Shown one piece after another: positions 25,754 to 38,318 of a stretch of DNA of 64,000 bases. Both the position numbers and the translations under genes were made by a program. Numbering within the stretch: the stretch's first letter is position 1; each line of letters starts with the position of its first letter. Source of the DNA: Nereocystis luetkeana (lineage: Eukaryota; Sar; Phaeophyceae; Laminariales; Laminariaceae); contig JARUPZ010000002.1 in the NCBI GenBank assembly GCA_031213475.1, positions 3,658,001 through 3,722,000 on the forward strand, in the 5' to 3' direction. The notes below the pieces were generated by a model. It did not search any database. It had not been told where the DNA came from and saw only the letters and a list, made by a program, of their open reading frames with translations.

Positions 25754-28700
25754 GCGTGGGAGTTCGAAGGAGACGACGGCGAAGACACGGGGCTAGCGGA
25801 AGACAACGACCACGACGGCGAGGACGAAGACGCCGCCGCCGACGCCTTAGCGAGCGAGTTTCGCGCCGTGCGCGGCCTCAGGGGACTGTCCACCCCGCCC
25901 CCGCTGCCGCCGCTACCCCCCGACGAGCCGAGCCCGCGCAACAGCGGCGGCGGCGGCGAGAGCGTCATGGGGCGACGCGACGGGCGCTACGAAGACGAGG
26001 AGGAGTACGCGTACAGCATGTACGACCCGCTTGACAGCCGAGCAGCGGCGGCGGAGGGGGGAAGGGGAGGCGTAGGGGGGGAGGGGGGGCACAACTTGGG
26101 GTTCGGGTCGAGTTTTGGTCGGCAGCAGCCGCCGAAGACGAACCAGGACGCGGCCGACGCGGCGGGGACCGGCGTGGTGGCCGCACTAATGGAGGTGTGA
26201 CGGCGGGGGTCTAGTGTACTCATGTCATGCATGGCCGTAGTGGTCTGACGATAGCGTACTCATTTGTGGGTCGCCTTAAGTCATTTGACCGTTGACCGTG
26301 CATCCCTTCGAGACGGAGCGTGGGGGGAGGGGGCGAGGTGAAGAGAGGTAGGGAGACAGGTAGGATGTTGCGCTGGAGTTGGGTGGAGGGCGGGGAAGAT
26401 AGCGTATTTATCTGTCGGGAGGTTGATCTGGTGTACGTTTATCGTTTGATGGCTTTGCTCGCTGCGAGCGTGGTCCTTTGGACACGAGTCCGTCCTACAA
26501 CTGCGGCGGTCCCGCTTGAGGTGGCCGCCGGGCCGGTCAGGCATGGTGCGGGCTGGATGGTTTCCTAGGCGTGCTTGACTTGACTTTCGGTTAAGAGTGC
26601 TACAGAGCCCCGAGCCCTTCCCTGTGTTGCTCCTGCCCGTCTAATCGACTGGGTTCCCTCGCTTAGTCTCGTCTTGCCTCTCGCTGCGCTTCGCGCCCCC
26701 CCCCCCCCGTCGAGAAAACGCCAGCCTTACAAACGCCATCCTTGAAATTATCCACATCATTTTAATTGCTACTCGTGTCATACGTTTTGTTGCTTATGCC
26801 TCAGACGCCCCCTCTCACACACACGCCAGCGGCGGGCCGCTCTTTTCGGCCCCTTGGCTCACCTCATCTCGCCTTGCCTCGAATCGCGGACAGGGCCGTC
26901 GGCGGCTGATCGTGGAGGTGGACGACATCCAGCTCCGATACAACTCCCCGCAGTTCTGCCACGAGGCTATGGCGGAGTTTGTGGAGCTGCTGGTCCTGCC
27001 GCTCACCACGGCCCTCGAGAACCTCAACGTGAGTTGACCCTTACGGCTGCTGCCGTCGGCATCCTCGACTCCGTCGGGCGGTGTGCCGAAGCGCACCCAA
27101 GCAACAGCTGCCGCTCCGTCCGGCTGAGCGCGGGTTGCTTGAGCAGTGCTGTGCGACGGCTGACGGGATAGGGGTAGAGGCAGGCTGTCATGCCACACGC
27201 GACGATTGACAAGTTTCTTCTGGTTAACCATCCATCCGTCCAATAGTTCAAGCATCCATCCATCCACCCATGCATCCACCCACCCATGCATTAGCATACA
27301 CGACCGCGTACATACAGCCCGCCCCGCTTTCCCATTCCATCGCTTCTCGTGCTGCACTTGGCACGTACAAATGCAAACCACGTCGACGCAGGGGCTTAGA
27401 CGGCAAGACGCGCCCACCACTAACCGCTATAGCCTCCCCACCCTCCCCTCTGTCGGTCGTGCCTCCTCAGGCCGAGCAAAACCGATGCAAAATCGTAATC
27501 CAGGGAGCGCACAACGTGGCTCTGGCTAAGGAGGTACGACGTGTATTCAGCGACGCTGCTTGTTCGCACGTATTTGTTGTTGGTTCGATGCCTCGAGTGC
27601 GAGCGTACTAATTTGTTGCTTGCCTTAGTCATTTGGCCGTTGACCACACATCCCTTTCGAGACGGAGCACCGTTCCTACTCCTACTAGAGACGCCTCCAG
27701 CATGTGGCGGCTCGTTACATTGTTTCCATACAATACATGGAAACTTTTTGCTAATCGCGGGGGGGGGGGTGTACTCGATGTCATACATGGCCGTAGTGCG
27801 GGAGGGTGTATTCGATAGTATGCATGGCCGTAGTCGTATGACCATAGACCCTCGCATCCCTGCAATGCCGGGACGGAGCACGTCGGGTTTTCACCGACCA
27901 GGCAGACATCGCTTGCACCAAGCGCGAAGCGCCGTGAGGTTTCCGGCGAGTCCCCTAAAGGGTGATCTGCATCCTACGAAGAACCGCTTGTGAGGCGAAC
28001 TTGCACATAGATTACAGCTTCAATGAGTTGATTGAATTTCCGGTGAGGTCTCTTCCAGAGACAGCAATGGGAGTACTATGTAACTGCCTCTTGAGAGTCT
28101 TGCCATGAACACACTACGTGATACGATACGATCATTCCCCTTATGCGGAGTAATGGTTCTCCACCCTGCACAACTGTTCTAGCTCAACCACCTGCTGTGA
28201 CCGACCGCCAATAAAACAAAATACCGACCGCCAACAATAGGCGTGTCTTACAGTGCCGGTGCAAATCGACGTCAGGCAGTGTCGTTGTCAACCGACGCCA
28301 ACCGAACCTATACAAAATATAGGGGGGGCGGCTCTACGGGGGGGGGGGGGGGGGGGGGGGGCGGGGGGGGGGGGTACTCGATATATTGCATGGGCGCAGT
28401 CGTATGGCCGTTGCCTAAGGCGGGGGGGGCGGGGGGGAGCTACTAGCCCGCGCTCCCCTGTTATCCAGCTAGATTTCCGTCCAATGCGGCCTGCGGTTGG
28501 TCCGCGACCCGTTAAGGCCGTGTGAGCTAGGGCAGACGCGTCGGGTAGCACGAGAGAATAGTGCCGCTCGTGTGCCCCCCCCGCCGCTAAAGGCGGAACG
28601 TGCCGCGGTTGATGTATCACTCTGTTCTACCGTAAGTAATGCGTTCTGTAGATTCGGATTGATGTTCAAACGCCTTCCGCTGTTCTCGAGCAGAGTGGTA

Positions 28701-31700
28701 CGAGCATGCCGTTTTTTTGCGCGAGACCGCCTCGGCAGGAAGAACCCTGAGGCGGTACGCGTTTCGCGTGTGCCTCTCCGTGCGCTCGAATATATACTTC
28801 CCGCGGGAAGGCGTGCACCGCTCTCGTCGGTGTTTTGCCTCGATTGCGAAAAATCCTGGCGCCAATGCCTTCGGCCTGGCCTTGTCTTGGGCTGCCTTGC
28901 CACGAGAGGGCGCAGGCGACGCGGGATAGCCTGACGCCTATCGAAGCCACGCGCATCGACAGACACAGGCAACCGCTAACCGAGCCTGGAGGGCCAGAGG
29001 GTTCTCATTGTGTTTCTCCCCCAGCTTGCATGAATCCACCCCCAATTACATAGTTACCGCGGTTAGCGATTTTCTTTCTTTTTTCCGTCTGCCCTCATGT
29101 AGACTACGGTTTTCCTTTTGTGGTTCGTTTACCGCGGTAGCTTTTTTCCAAGTTATGCCTCATTAGTTTTTTGAATTTCGTCTTCTGCACTGTATTCTCT
29201 GTCCATCTTTCAGGCGATGGTGCTGGACGCTCCCGACTCTCTGCAGGTGGTGTCGCTGGAGGATGCCAAAGTTTCTAAAAAGGACAGAGTCGTGGTGAGA
29301 CAAATGTTTTTCATGGAAGGTCGCTTGTCTCGTCGCTTCCGGTGTTGTCCTTGCAGATCGCGTGGGCCATGGTGGCGGAATTGGCACGCTGTCGAATCGA
29401 TCAGGCTGGGTCGGTGCCTTAGCTTCGACGCCCACTACGCCCCCTGCTGTGGCGCGGTCAGGTTATATTTTCTGTGACACGATGAGCGGAGTGCTGTTCG
29501 TTTGCCGCGGTACGTGTTCACCCAGCGCACGCGATCAGGCTTCGACTTCCATGTAGGCTTTCTCTCCTCGAAGGATATGCTAGTCGGTACAGGATATGTG
29601 TCGTTTTATGTGTACATAGCAGCGATAAAAGAAAAAATCGTGGCGATGACGGGGCACTAAACCGCCCCACTCCCCGCCGCGCGCGCACGCCTCATGTAGT
29701 CTTGCAATCGGCACTCAATGCTCGCAGAGAGCGACTTCCCTTCCGTTGAAATAGAATCATGTCGGTCTCGTGAGTTCCACGCCGCTTACGGAATACGTTG
29801 CCCGCGTGTTTTTCGCTGTTTCGCTCGGCCTTTCCCCTTTACTCGCCCCCTTCGTCGGCCCTACCACCGCCGCCACCATCATCATCACCACCGCCATAAC
29901 CACCACCAACACCACCGCCACCACCAACACCAACACCACTAACACCACCCCACCGCTACTACCATCACCATAACAACCCACCACTACCACCCACCACCAC
30001 CCCATCACCATCACCACCATCACCATCACCACCACCGCCACCGCCACCATCATCATCACTACCACCACCACCACCACCACCACCACCACCACCGCCACCA
30101 CCAACACCACTAACACCACCCCACCGCTACTACCTTCACCATAACAACCCACCACTACCACCAACCAACACCCCTACCACCACCGCCATCACCACCACCA
30201 CCACCACCGTCACCACCACCGTCACCACCACCACCTCCTGTCCCGCCACCGCGACCGCCTCCACCGCCACCACGGCATCTATCAGGCTCTAGTTGCGCCC
30301 GAAAACTGGGCGGGGAAGAAGGGCAAGCACTTGAAGCGCGTCTTGGCGGAGGCGCACGATTCGGCGATAATCCTCATCAACCCTACCGACGCCGACAAAT
30401 TCTTGAGAGTGAGAATTGAAAGAAGAAAAAAAAACACACACACACACACGGCAGAACTCTACTGCTCGTCATTGGCACCCCGAACGACGGTCTTGGGGTG
30501 GTTGGGTTGGTGTTGCGGTTGGGGGTTGGGTTGGGTTAGGTAAGGTCAGGTTAGGTTAGGTTAGGTTAGGCTAGGCTTGGCTAGGTTGGCTCGGGGTAAG
30601 TTGGGCTGGGTTGGGTTCGACTCGGCTGGGTTGGGTTGAGCTGCGCAAACTGTCACCGGGCGGTGGTGCCGTTCGTCGGTTTTTTCGCCCGATACGTTTT
30701 CGTTGTTGTCCGGCCTCTGGTCTTCCAACCATGCGAGACGCCGCACCCTGCGCACGCTATTGGTACACAGCCCAAACCTCTTCCTGACCCGCCCCACCCC
30801 CCGATACCCCCCCCCCCCTCCAACCCACCCACCCACCCACCCACCCACCTACACAGCCTGCAGACTTTAACACGTTCGAGCTTGTTTACAACCTCCGCCC
30901 GATGCGAGTGAACTACCTCCAACCGCTGCCACCACGTCAACACCCCCCCCCTCCGTACCGGGAAGATGGGGGACAAATCTCAGTCGGTCTGGAGCCCACC
31001 GGCGAAGCCCTCCTTTTGGAACGCCTGGGGGAGTCGTTGTTGGCGGAGGAGAAGGCGCTAGCCGCTGCCGCCGCTGCCGCCGCCGCTCCATCCTCCGAAG
31101 AACCTACCGGGAGCGAGTCGGGCGGTGCCGATACCGGTGCTGGTATCGCTGCCGTGGCTGAGGAAGGAATGGCGGCTGCCTCCCCTCCCGGCAGTGATCG
31201 AGGCGGTGACAGCTCGGCTTTCGATGGGGGCCCTGCGGTGGGGGCGGCGGCGGCGGAGATGGGGGTGAGGGCGGCGGAGCGAGCGCTGGCGCGCGCGGCG
31301 CTGGGCTTGGGGGGCGCCGCGACCAGCAGCCGGGAGCAGGACTGGGGAGGTTTGGACATCGGGTACCGAGATAGGGAGTGGACGGAGAGGGAGGATGAGA
31401 GGTTGTCAGATGAGGCTGCGGAGGCCGCTATGGTGGCTTGGAGGGTGGTGGAGAGGGAAGGGGCTCGGCCGGGCGAGGAGGTGGGGGCTCGGGACGCACG
31501 AGAAGAGGGGCTGGAGTGGGAGAGGGAGCGATGGGGGCAGGGGGAGGTGGGGGAGTGGAGAGACGGGGACGAGGCGGCGGAGATGTCGGCGCTGGCGGTA
31601 ACTCTTCGGCAGTACCCAGAGTGAGGCGATGAAGGCTGCTTGGGCGGGTGGGCTGCGACTGGCAGCCGTTGATGAGATAGAACGCGACAGAAAGAGAAGA

Positions 31701-32329
31701 GGGGTTGAAGGGGGGGGGGGGCAGAGAGAGAAAGAGCATGTGTCCACTTTCTTCCTCGAGATGCGCCCTTCCGCTTGCGTGCGGCCGACTGGGTCGCCGT
31801 TATCGTACAAAAGTAAAAGTCTTTGCGGCGAAGGAAGCCTCTTTTTTTCCGGATGAAAGTCATCGTTCCCGAAGAAAGGATCATCGATCGATTTTTTTTT
31901 CTTCTGGCACCGCTCGCGGAGGGTATATCTGCAAGCGGGGGTTTTCCTTGCGGGAGTGGGCGAGGGGGGGGGGGGGGGGGGGGGGGGTCCGTCTCTGGCG
32001 CAACGACGGTGCAGGGATTTCCCGACAGGGCTTGCACATCTTGGCTTTTCTCTTGCAACCCTGGAACCTGCAACCCAGTGCCTTCCCCGCTTTTTTGCCA
32101 CGCCTTGTTCGCACCCCGTCCGATATCCCCGATCCCCTTATCCCACATCCTTCCCCCCCTCCCTATCCTCGATGCCGTATCCCCTGTGTCCCTCAGCGCC
32201 TGGAAGGCGTTTGTGGACCTGCACGACGGGGTGGGGTTTCGCCTCTGCGGCACCTGGGACTTGGAGCCACCCCAGTCGGCGGTGAAGACGGTGGTAATGG
32301 ATCACATCCTGCGCATCGTGATGGACTGA
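25754..32329 (+). CDS. DUF1995-like protein, probably plastid (multi-exon, 5' end unresolved)
   Basis: Seven exons join without a frame error: 25754-26194, 26894-27028, 27471-27533, 29214-29294, 30286-30408, 30857-31620 and 32197-32329 (TGA), 579 residues. The first exon is acidic and low-complexity. The fold is read from RLIVEVDDIQL, CKIVIQGAHNVAL, KKDRVVALVAPENW (across a junction), AIILINPTDAD, FELVYNLRPMRVNY and YPDAWKAFVDL. This order of alternating strands ending in an Arg-Tyr-Pro-x-x-Trp segment resembles the DUF1995 family of plants, algae and cyanobacteria, whose plant members assist photosystem assembly. An insert of about 220 Ala/Glu/Arg-rich residues splits the last block. The start codon and any transit peptide were not found. 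Introns carry LINE tails, a CCA tract and long G runs. Confidence 0.7.
26211..26325 (-). mobile_element. LINE 3'-end fragments (two tails)
   Basis: Two short 3' ends on the minus strand in an intron of the DUF1995-like gene. One is the GCATGGCCGTAGT type (26215-26250). The other matches the 7.8-kb LINE end (GTCATTTGACCGTTGACC, then CGAGACGGAGC) at about 26255-26315. Confidence 0.7.
27600..27905 (-). mobile_element. LINE 3'-end fragments with poly(C) ends
   Basis: Minus-strand 3' ends. 27605-27765 encodes the last residues of the same LINE as at 7.7 kb (IWKQCNEPP, then SRNGAPSRKGCVVNG). It abuts the C-run (G on the plus strand) at about 27760-27769. Two related shorter tails follow to 27905, each with GCATGGCCGTAGTCGTATG-type sequence. 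All lie in the intron between the exons at 27533 and 29214. Confidence 0.8.
28320..28442. repeat. Poly(G) tracts within LINE-tail debris
   Basis: A run of more than 20 G, a single C and another G run (about 28339-28373), then a LINE-tail word (GTACTCGATATATTGCATGG) and further G8-type runs to 28440. On the minus strand this is a LINE 3' end running into poly(C). Potential quadruplex or i-motif sequence in an intron. Confidence 0.7.
29862..30245. repeat. CCA/CAT trinucleotide tract
   Basis: Nearly 400 bp of CCACCA with CAT, CGCCAC and CAACACC variants, inside the intron between exons ending 29294 and starting 30286. It creates long spurious open frames on the minus strand. A simple-sequence expansion. 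Confidence 0.9.
30530..30650. repeat. GGTTA/GGCTA pentamer tract
   Basis: GGTTAGGTTAGGTTAGGTTA and degenerate derivatives (GGCTAGGCTT, GGGTTGGGTT) over about 120 bp within an intron. It resembles the TTAGG telomere-like word but is short, degenerate and interstitial. Confidence 0.8.
31962..31987. repeat. Poly(G) run in the last intron of the DUF1995-like gene
   Basis: About 26 consecutive G. A second run of about 20 G lies at 32407-32427, just past the stop codon. Similar runs recur at 20.2, 28.3, 39.6, 42.4, 55.5 and 58.6 kb. Confidence 0.85.
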
Positions 32330-35300
32330 GTAAGCGCCAGCCAGTCCTTCTATTGCGAGCGAGTAGCGGGAAGACGGGGGGAGGGAAGAGGGGGGGAGGG
32401 AAGAAGGGGGGGGGGGGGGGGGGGGGGCGTTGGAGGGGGTGACTCAAGCGAGCAGCGGAAGAAGGGAGGGCGGGGGTTGGGGGGATGAACTGCGGAAGGA
32501 AGGGGGGGTAAGCAACCGCGTCGGAACATGCGAAGAAGAAAGGGGCGGCCGACCATGCGTGTCATGCACATCTATCTACCCGGAACCGGATCCCTTCGTT
32601 TTTTCGTTCTTGTTTTCCAGCCTGTTGGCTGCTTTACGGTGTGGTTACGGTGTTTCTACTCTTGTCTTGATTTTTGCGCCGCCGTGCGAACGGTAGGGGG
32701 GGGGGCTGGCTGGTGCAGGTTGGCAACCAACGCGCGAAAGCTGGGACTGGTTTATTTTGTTTTGTTCCTTCGCAGTTGCTCGCGGGCCGCGGACCGCCCC
32801 CCCCTCCCTCGACCCCTGCCTCCGCCGGCTTACACGAAGTACTGGCTGACTATTTTCCTTCCCGTACGCAGCGCGTCTCTGCTTTGTGTGTGGTGCTTTC
32901 TGTTGTCGGCCTCTCTCGTGAGATCTGTCTTTTAAAAAAAATGAAAATATATATATAAAATAAACTTCTGAATGCCTCGGCCGGGGTGGTGATTCCGTTC
33001 CCATTAGCGCACGGTATGTTAGGACGGGTCTATCTTTTTTTGGCTTTTCCGTTGTCGCCAATGGCCTTGACGTAGTTATGAAGTCTTAGTTTTTTGTTGA
33101 AGTTTGCCGTGTACGTACGTGTATGCTGTTTTTCGACCAGTTGGCATTACAACAACAATCAAAATACTACAATAGCACATCGGACTATTATAGGTATGAT
33201 AGCAGTTTCCTTTGTGTCGTAGGAGACCGCGCTTTTTGGTCGGACGCGTCAAGAATTTCTCTTTCGGCCTAGACATACACCAGTTTTAGTGTGGGGGCGG
33301 TCAGTCAAGGGATCAAACCAAGGTCTCCAGTATACGTATAGTATACGAGGCAGTTGTCTGGGAGCGACAGAGTGGGGTTTCCTCGTACAACACGGCGTAC
33401 TGCGGCAAGGCGTTCTTTTTATATTTCACGTGTGGTATCAGTAGTTGAAGCGGCACATACCAGCGCACCTGCTAGCGAGGGAGGTCGACGAAAAAGGTAC
33501 AGTCTAAAATGAAGGCGGTTTCACGAACGGACCAATCGGCGCCCGAGGGACAGCGAAAGCCGAGGACTTTCGAATGACAAGACTTTTTTTTTTCTTGGGC
33601 CCAGTGAAGGCGGCGTTATCAAAGGCTTACGGTTTCTACTATTAAGAATACGAGTGGAATATCAATATACTCTTGTCTGCGAGCTGAAGCCCGACTGAAA
33701 AATTGTCGGACCACAACAGCAGTGCCCACGGTATGATAAGTGTCCCTTCAGTATTGTCTTGGTGTCCATCCGGCGCCACGCATAAGAGTCATACCATACC
33801 TCGTGTGCATCAAGCACGCGGCAGCAGCGTGATTACAGTGGTAATTATTTATTTCCCGAATTCGGGGAGACGAAATCGATGGCAGTAGAGTTATCAACTC
33901 CGTATAACGGGTAAATTCCGGGAACATTCTTCGTACATGTACGTATGTATATAGCAGTTTTTTCCCCGTTGCAGTCGGCGCCGACTCTGCTCACGCCCGG
34001 CACCTTAACCCGACGCCGACCTAATCCCACCAACGCTTGAGCCCTCCGGATTAACCTTAGGGTTATATATTGCTTGGCTTGTAGAGCAAGGCAGCGAGAA
34101 GGCTGGGAAACGCTAACAACGGTTTTACTCGGTACCTGGTAGTTTTTTTAGAAATATGTGACGAGGCTGCTGACGATGACGAGGATGGCGATGCTGATGA
34201 AGATGATGGTGAACCACGTACGTACGTAGGTGATGGTAGATTGGCGGCGAGGTGTACTTATGTAGGTAGCGATGATGATTATTTTTGTTATGTTGATGGC
34301 GGAGCATTACGTACAATGGTACGTTCATAAAGTATGTGCTCGCACTCATCATCTAGATTGTCGAAGTGACCAACAACAACAAATGAAGACCCAAACAACT
34401 GTTCATAAGAGACGAACCCTAGCGCGACCGCAGCCGGCGAACGCTGCCTAGACTCGGTCATGTATCGTCGATATGCACATATTTACCCGACCGACAGATT
34501 ATTATCAGCATAAGGAAGGGTAGATAGGCGTTACTAGTAATAGCAACGGCAGATAATTTTCCCAGTTGTCGGGGTCTCTATATTACGTCGTGGGTAAAAT
34601 GGTTTGCTTGTCTCCATCCACCTTTGGCATTTCGCACCTGCCAGGCATTACGCTTCTCGAAAAAAAAAGTAGTTTCGACGCTTTTTACGATAATCCCCGG
34701 CGGCTGACCCCCGTACGGCCAGGAAGGAGTGCCGATAGCCAGCAAGCAGACGCCTCTGCCTGGGTTAAACTCCACCTTCTGGGTTAAGTGCGTTGTGTGT
34801 TGAGCCAGACAAACAAACTGACTGAACAACCCGCTTGATAACCGTTTTTTGTACCGGGTGTCTGTCTGGTTCAAGCCACCTCGCTCGTCCAACCGCGTTC
34901 AATCGACTTTGAAAGAGGTAGGTGCACTGGGGGGGGCAGTTATCCTTTCGGGCAAGTCTTCCAAGACCAGAGTAGTATAGATAGTGTGGAACGTATCACC
35001 ACTCACTTCACAGCAAAAGGTGGGGAGGGGGGGCTGTGAGCTCCTAGATCTGAGTTGGCTACTATTAATAACAGGAACAAAAAAGAAAAGAAGGGCGGAG
35101 ATAATAAATGGGATGGGAATAAGAATAAAGGGAGTAGTCCACACAAGGTCCTTCAGATATGCAAAACTATGCTAGCGTGCCCAAGAAAACTCGCACGCTC
35201 CAGATTGCCCGCTAGCCTCTCGTGTAAGGTAAAAATATACCGGTACGCCGGTACGATATATATATACCTGGTATATATAAAAATATTTACATATATATTA

Positions 35301-35491
35301 TATATATACCAGGTACACACCTCAAGTATTAGTAGAATATCCTATCAACGACAAACGAACCGAGATCGTCGGTAAAACGGGATGCATAATAAATGGGCGG
35401 GGCCCTGGAATGGTAAAGCGCCACCAATTTTTTCGTTCATTTTTCCGTGCCACCGTAATAATAACCAATTGAAGAGCGGCAGCAACCAAAC

Positions 35492-35692
35492 TGCAATCAA
35501 TCAATCAATCAATCGATCAATCAATCAAGCGAATTAATCAACAAATCACAATCGATCAAGCAATCAACCAATAAATCAACGGGAATCAAAGCACACACCC
35601 TTATATACCTACAGAGACCACTATTCATATCATTCATCATCCATCACCCGCTGTTATCAATCAATCAATCAATCAATCAAACAAATCAAGCG
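35492..35692. repeat. AATC tetranucleotide repeat
   Basis: AATCAATCAATCAATCAATC-type arrays at about 35495-35600 and again at 35657-35690, with interruptions. Noncoding. Confidence 0.9.
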
Positions 35693-35837
35693 AGGCAAGT
35701 GTCACAGCACCAAAAGAAACGTCAGAGTCCGTTCGTCGCTTGCGAATGGAGACTGTCGACGATACGGGGAACACTTTCAGCCTGCTCCGTCCAGGCATCA
35801 CCACTGTCACTAATCACGAGAGCTACTACTACACCCT

Positions 35838-36010
35838 GCGTCACAGGCGTCAACTACCCCGTCACAGCCGTCAACTGACACGTCACAACCGTCGATTATC
35901 CCGTCACATGCGTCAATTAGCCTGTCACAGGCGTCAACTACCGCATCACAGAAATCGACCACCGCGTCACAGCCGTCGAAACCGCGTCACGGCACTCGAC
36001 TACCGGTCAC
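35838..36010. repeat. 24-bp minisatellite (CGTCACAGCCGTCAACTACC)
   Basis: About seven degenerate head-to-tail units of roughly 24 bp, each with CGTCAC followed by CGTCAA or CGTCGA. In one frame it would read as RH-x-RQL repeats, but nothing supports expression. Related CGTCAC words dominate 61.5-62.3 kb. Confidence 0.8.
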
Positions 36011-38318
36011 ACCAACTTGCAGCAGCGCGTCTCGCATGTCAGGCGCACCGCTGCCCGCTATAAAAGGCATTCATCAGATAGATGTAATGTACACGATATG
36101 TACCATAATATGTGTTGTTCGCATGAATGCATGCTCCCTTCATGCACGTATGATGCGCGCATGGAAGACAAGCTATACCTACCTACGCACGGTGAGCGTG
36201 GCGCAGCAGCTAATATACCCTGTACAAGACTCGGTTGTTGTTGCACAGCACACAACCTCCCCTCCCTCGACCCCCCCCCCCACCCGAAGTGGTTTCGCTC
36301 ACTTTACTTTTCCATCGCGCGTCTGTTTGCATCTGTCCTCTGCCCCCCCTCATTCATTGCACAGTAGGGACCACACTCACGTAAGGAAGAAAAAAAACTG
36401 GTACTGACTGACTACACAAGCCGATTTCATGATACAAACAACACTCCTACGCCAAGCAAAGCAACCAACAAGACAAGACCGCACGGTAAAAAAACAAAAA
36501 AACAAGAAAAAAAAACAAAAAAAGTGTACATTCAACACTTGCTACTACACACCAGGTACGCAAACTGCCCGTCAAGTGCGCACTACCGCAACGACAGCAC
36601 GCACACAACGAACGCTGAATGTTCGTTCGGCGTCACATGGCTTTGGCCTGGGTGTCCCTCAGGCAACACAGGCAGAGAAGCGCCTCCACATACCGCCCGA
36701 CAGTTGGGCTCTCCCCTCTCCCCTAAGTTCGCCAGCCGCTACACCTGTCCGACGGCTTTTGGCGCCTGCAGCACTACATCCACAAGTGGGCCAAGGACAG
36801 ATCACCCGCCCACCCACCCATCCACGTACTATCCACCCCCCTCCATGCAAGCATCTACCCATCCCTCCATCCAGTCATCTACCCTTCCCCCCATCATCTA
36901 TATGTGTAATCATGCTGTACAACAGACAGCAACGAGTGGGAGGGGGGAAGATGAAAACAGCAAACACCACTAGTTTGTCTGTTGGGCGTATTTCAAGAAT
37001 ACTCTTCGGACCGCAAAGCGTCCTTGTCCATGAGAAAGCACACGCAGCTCCCCCCCCCCCCCCCTACGGCAACCCTTAACGGTGGCGCTGCAAATGGCAG
37101 GCTTGAGACACCACCGTGCCGTATCCTATCCTCCCTACACCTGGCTTGGAACGACGCTGATTTGGAACGACCGCGCACGGCGGTCCATTCCAGGCCGGAA
37201 CGCGTACGCCTGCCCCTGGCTCTAGAAAACCTGCTCTAGAAAACAATGTACATGGACGGTGAAGTGATACAGGGGTTGTCGTCGGCCTAGCATGATATAC
37301 ACCCCCTCTCACGCACACCACAAGAGCATCTCGTTTTTGCGACGACAAACTGAATCGTATCTCGCCTGGCCAAATAGAGAGGGAAGGGCGGGACTTAAGT
37401 TATCTATATCCCTTACAAGCCGGTTTCCTCCACCATGGGCACGGCTATGAAAGCCATCCGCTCCAGACACAACCCTTTGCGCTATATAGGTACCACGCCA
37501 CGCCGCGCCACGCCACGCCATGCGCGCGAGTGGCTAAGCAGCGAGCTACACGCCGCCGCGCCGGACCCTCTGCTCTACACAAGCCTCCCCCCCCCCCCCC
37601 CCCCCCCGCCCCGCCCCGCACGAATGCCTTCCCGGACACTGTGAATTTGACGTCGTGCGACAAGCACCACGTCAGTCGCCACAGAACGAAACATCAAGAT
37701 GGAAAAAAAACACCACAACAAGAAACTACAAACTGGCCCCGCCAGCCAGAAAGCGCAGGGGAGGGATAGTTGATCGGATGGTCGCATCATCCCCCCCACC
37801 GCCCCCGCCCCCGTGCCCCTATCCCCCTTTCCTCTTGTCTTTCACGGAAACGTCCCGCAGAAATCTGCACCCTTCCGAGATAAACTGTCCAACTCCGTTT
37901 TTTTTATGTACAACATCTCCAATAAGGTAGCACCCATTTCCGCCTTGTTTCACTGATGAAACAAGTACATCATGCCCAATCACGACAATCCGACTCTCTC
38001 GATCAAGCCCACCAATCAGATCACTCCTATCAAGCGAATCAGACGAATCAGGTCAGGCTCATCAGCCACAACAACGCCGGCCTCAAGCCGACCAAAGATA
38101 TCACCAAGACAACAAAAGTGCCGCAATCGATCAAGCCAAGTCACGTAGACCGTACAAACCAAAGCCGCCATCAATGGAGCTGGCATCAATCAACCAGCCA
38201 ATCAAATGCCTTCGACAAGGCCTTCATCGTCAACCAGCCGACACAAGAACAGTCATCAAATGTCAAACCATCGTCAACCCATCAAGCCAACCAAGCCCAC
38301 TGATCAAGCCGACCAAAA

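Larger units (their letters stand above)
32330..38318. other. Intergenic between the DUF1995-like and kinase genes
   Basis: About 6 kb of convergent intergenic space (plus-strand gene on the left, minus-strand gene on the right). It holds TACCWGGTA motifs at 34133, 35265 and 35307, a diverged SINE-1-like 3' piece at about 34930-35130, an AATC tetranucleotide repeat, a 24-bp minisatellite, and C-runs near 36.27, 37.05 and 37.60 kb. Many open frames, none with a domain. Confidence 0.6.

Noticed and set aside
29357..29425. Possible exon reading IAWAMVAELARC after a CAG acceptor
   Set aside because: The phase-0 join from 29294 directly to 30286 restores the expected KKDRVV-ALVAPEN block, and this stretch soon hits a stop without a good donor.
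30530..30650. Interstitial telomere from TTAGG repeats
   Set aside because: Only about four clean units, then degenerate GGCTA/GGGTT words; better explained as simple-sequence drift in an intron.
30937..32253. 438-codon minus-strand open frame, Pro/Ser-rich
   Set aside because: It is antisense to exons and the last intron of the DUF1995-like gene; it shows only composition-driven Pro/Ser/Ala runs and spans poly(G) intron sequence.
35838..36010. CRISPR-like array
   Set aside because: Units are directly adjoining with no unique spacers, and the genome is eukaryotic; it is a minisatellite.
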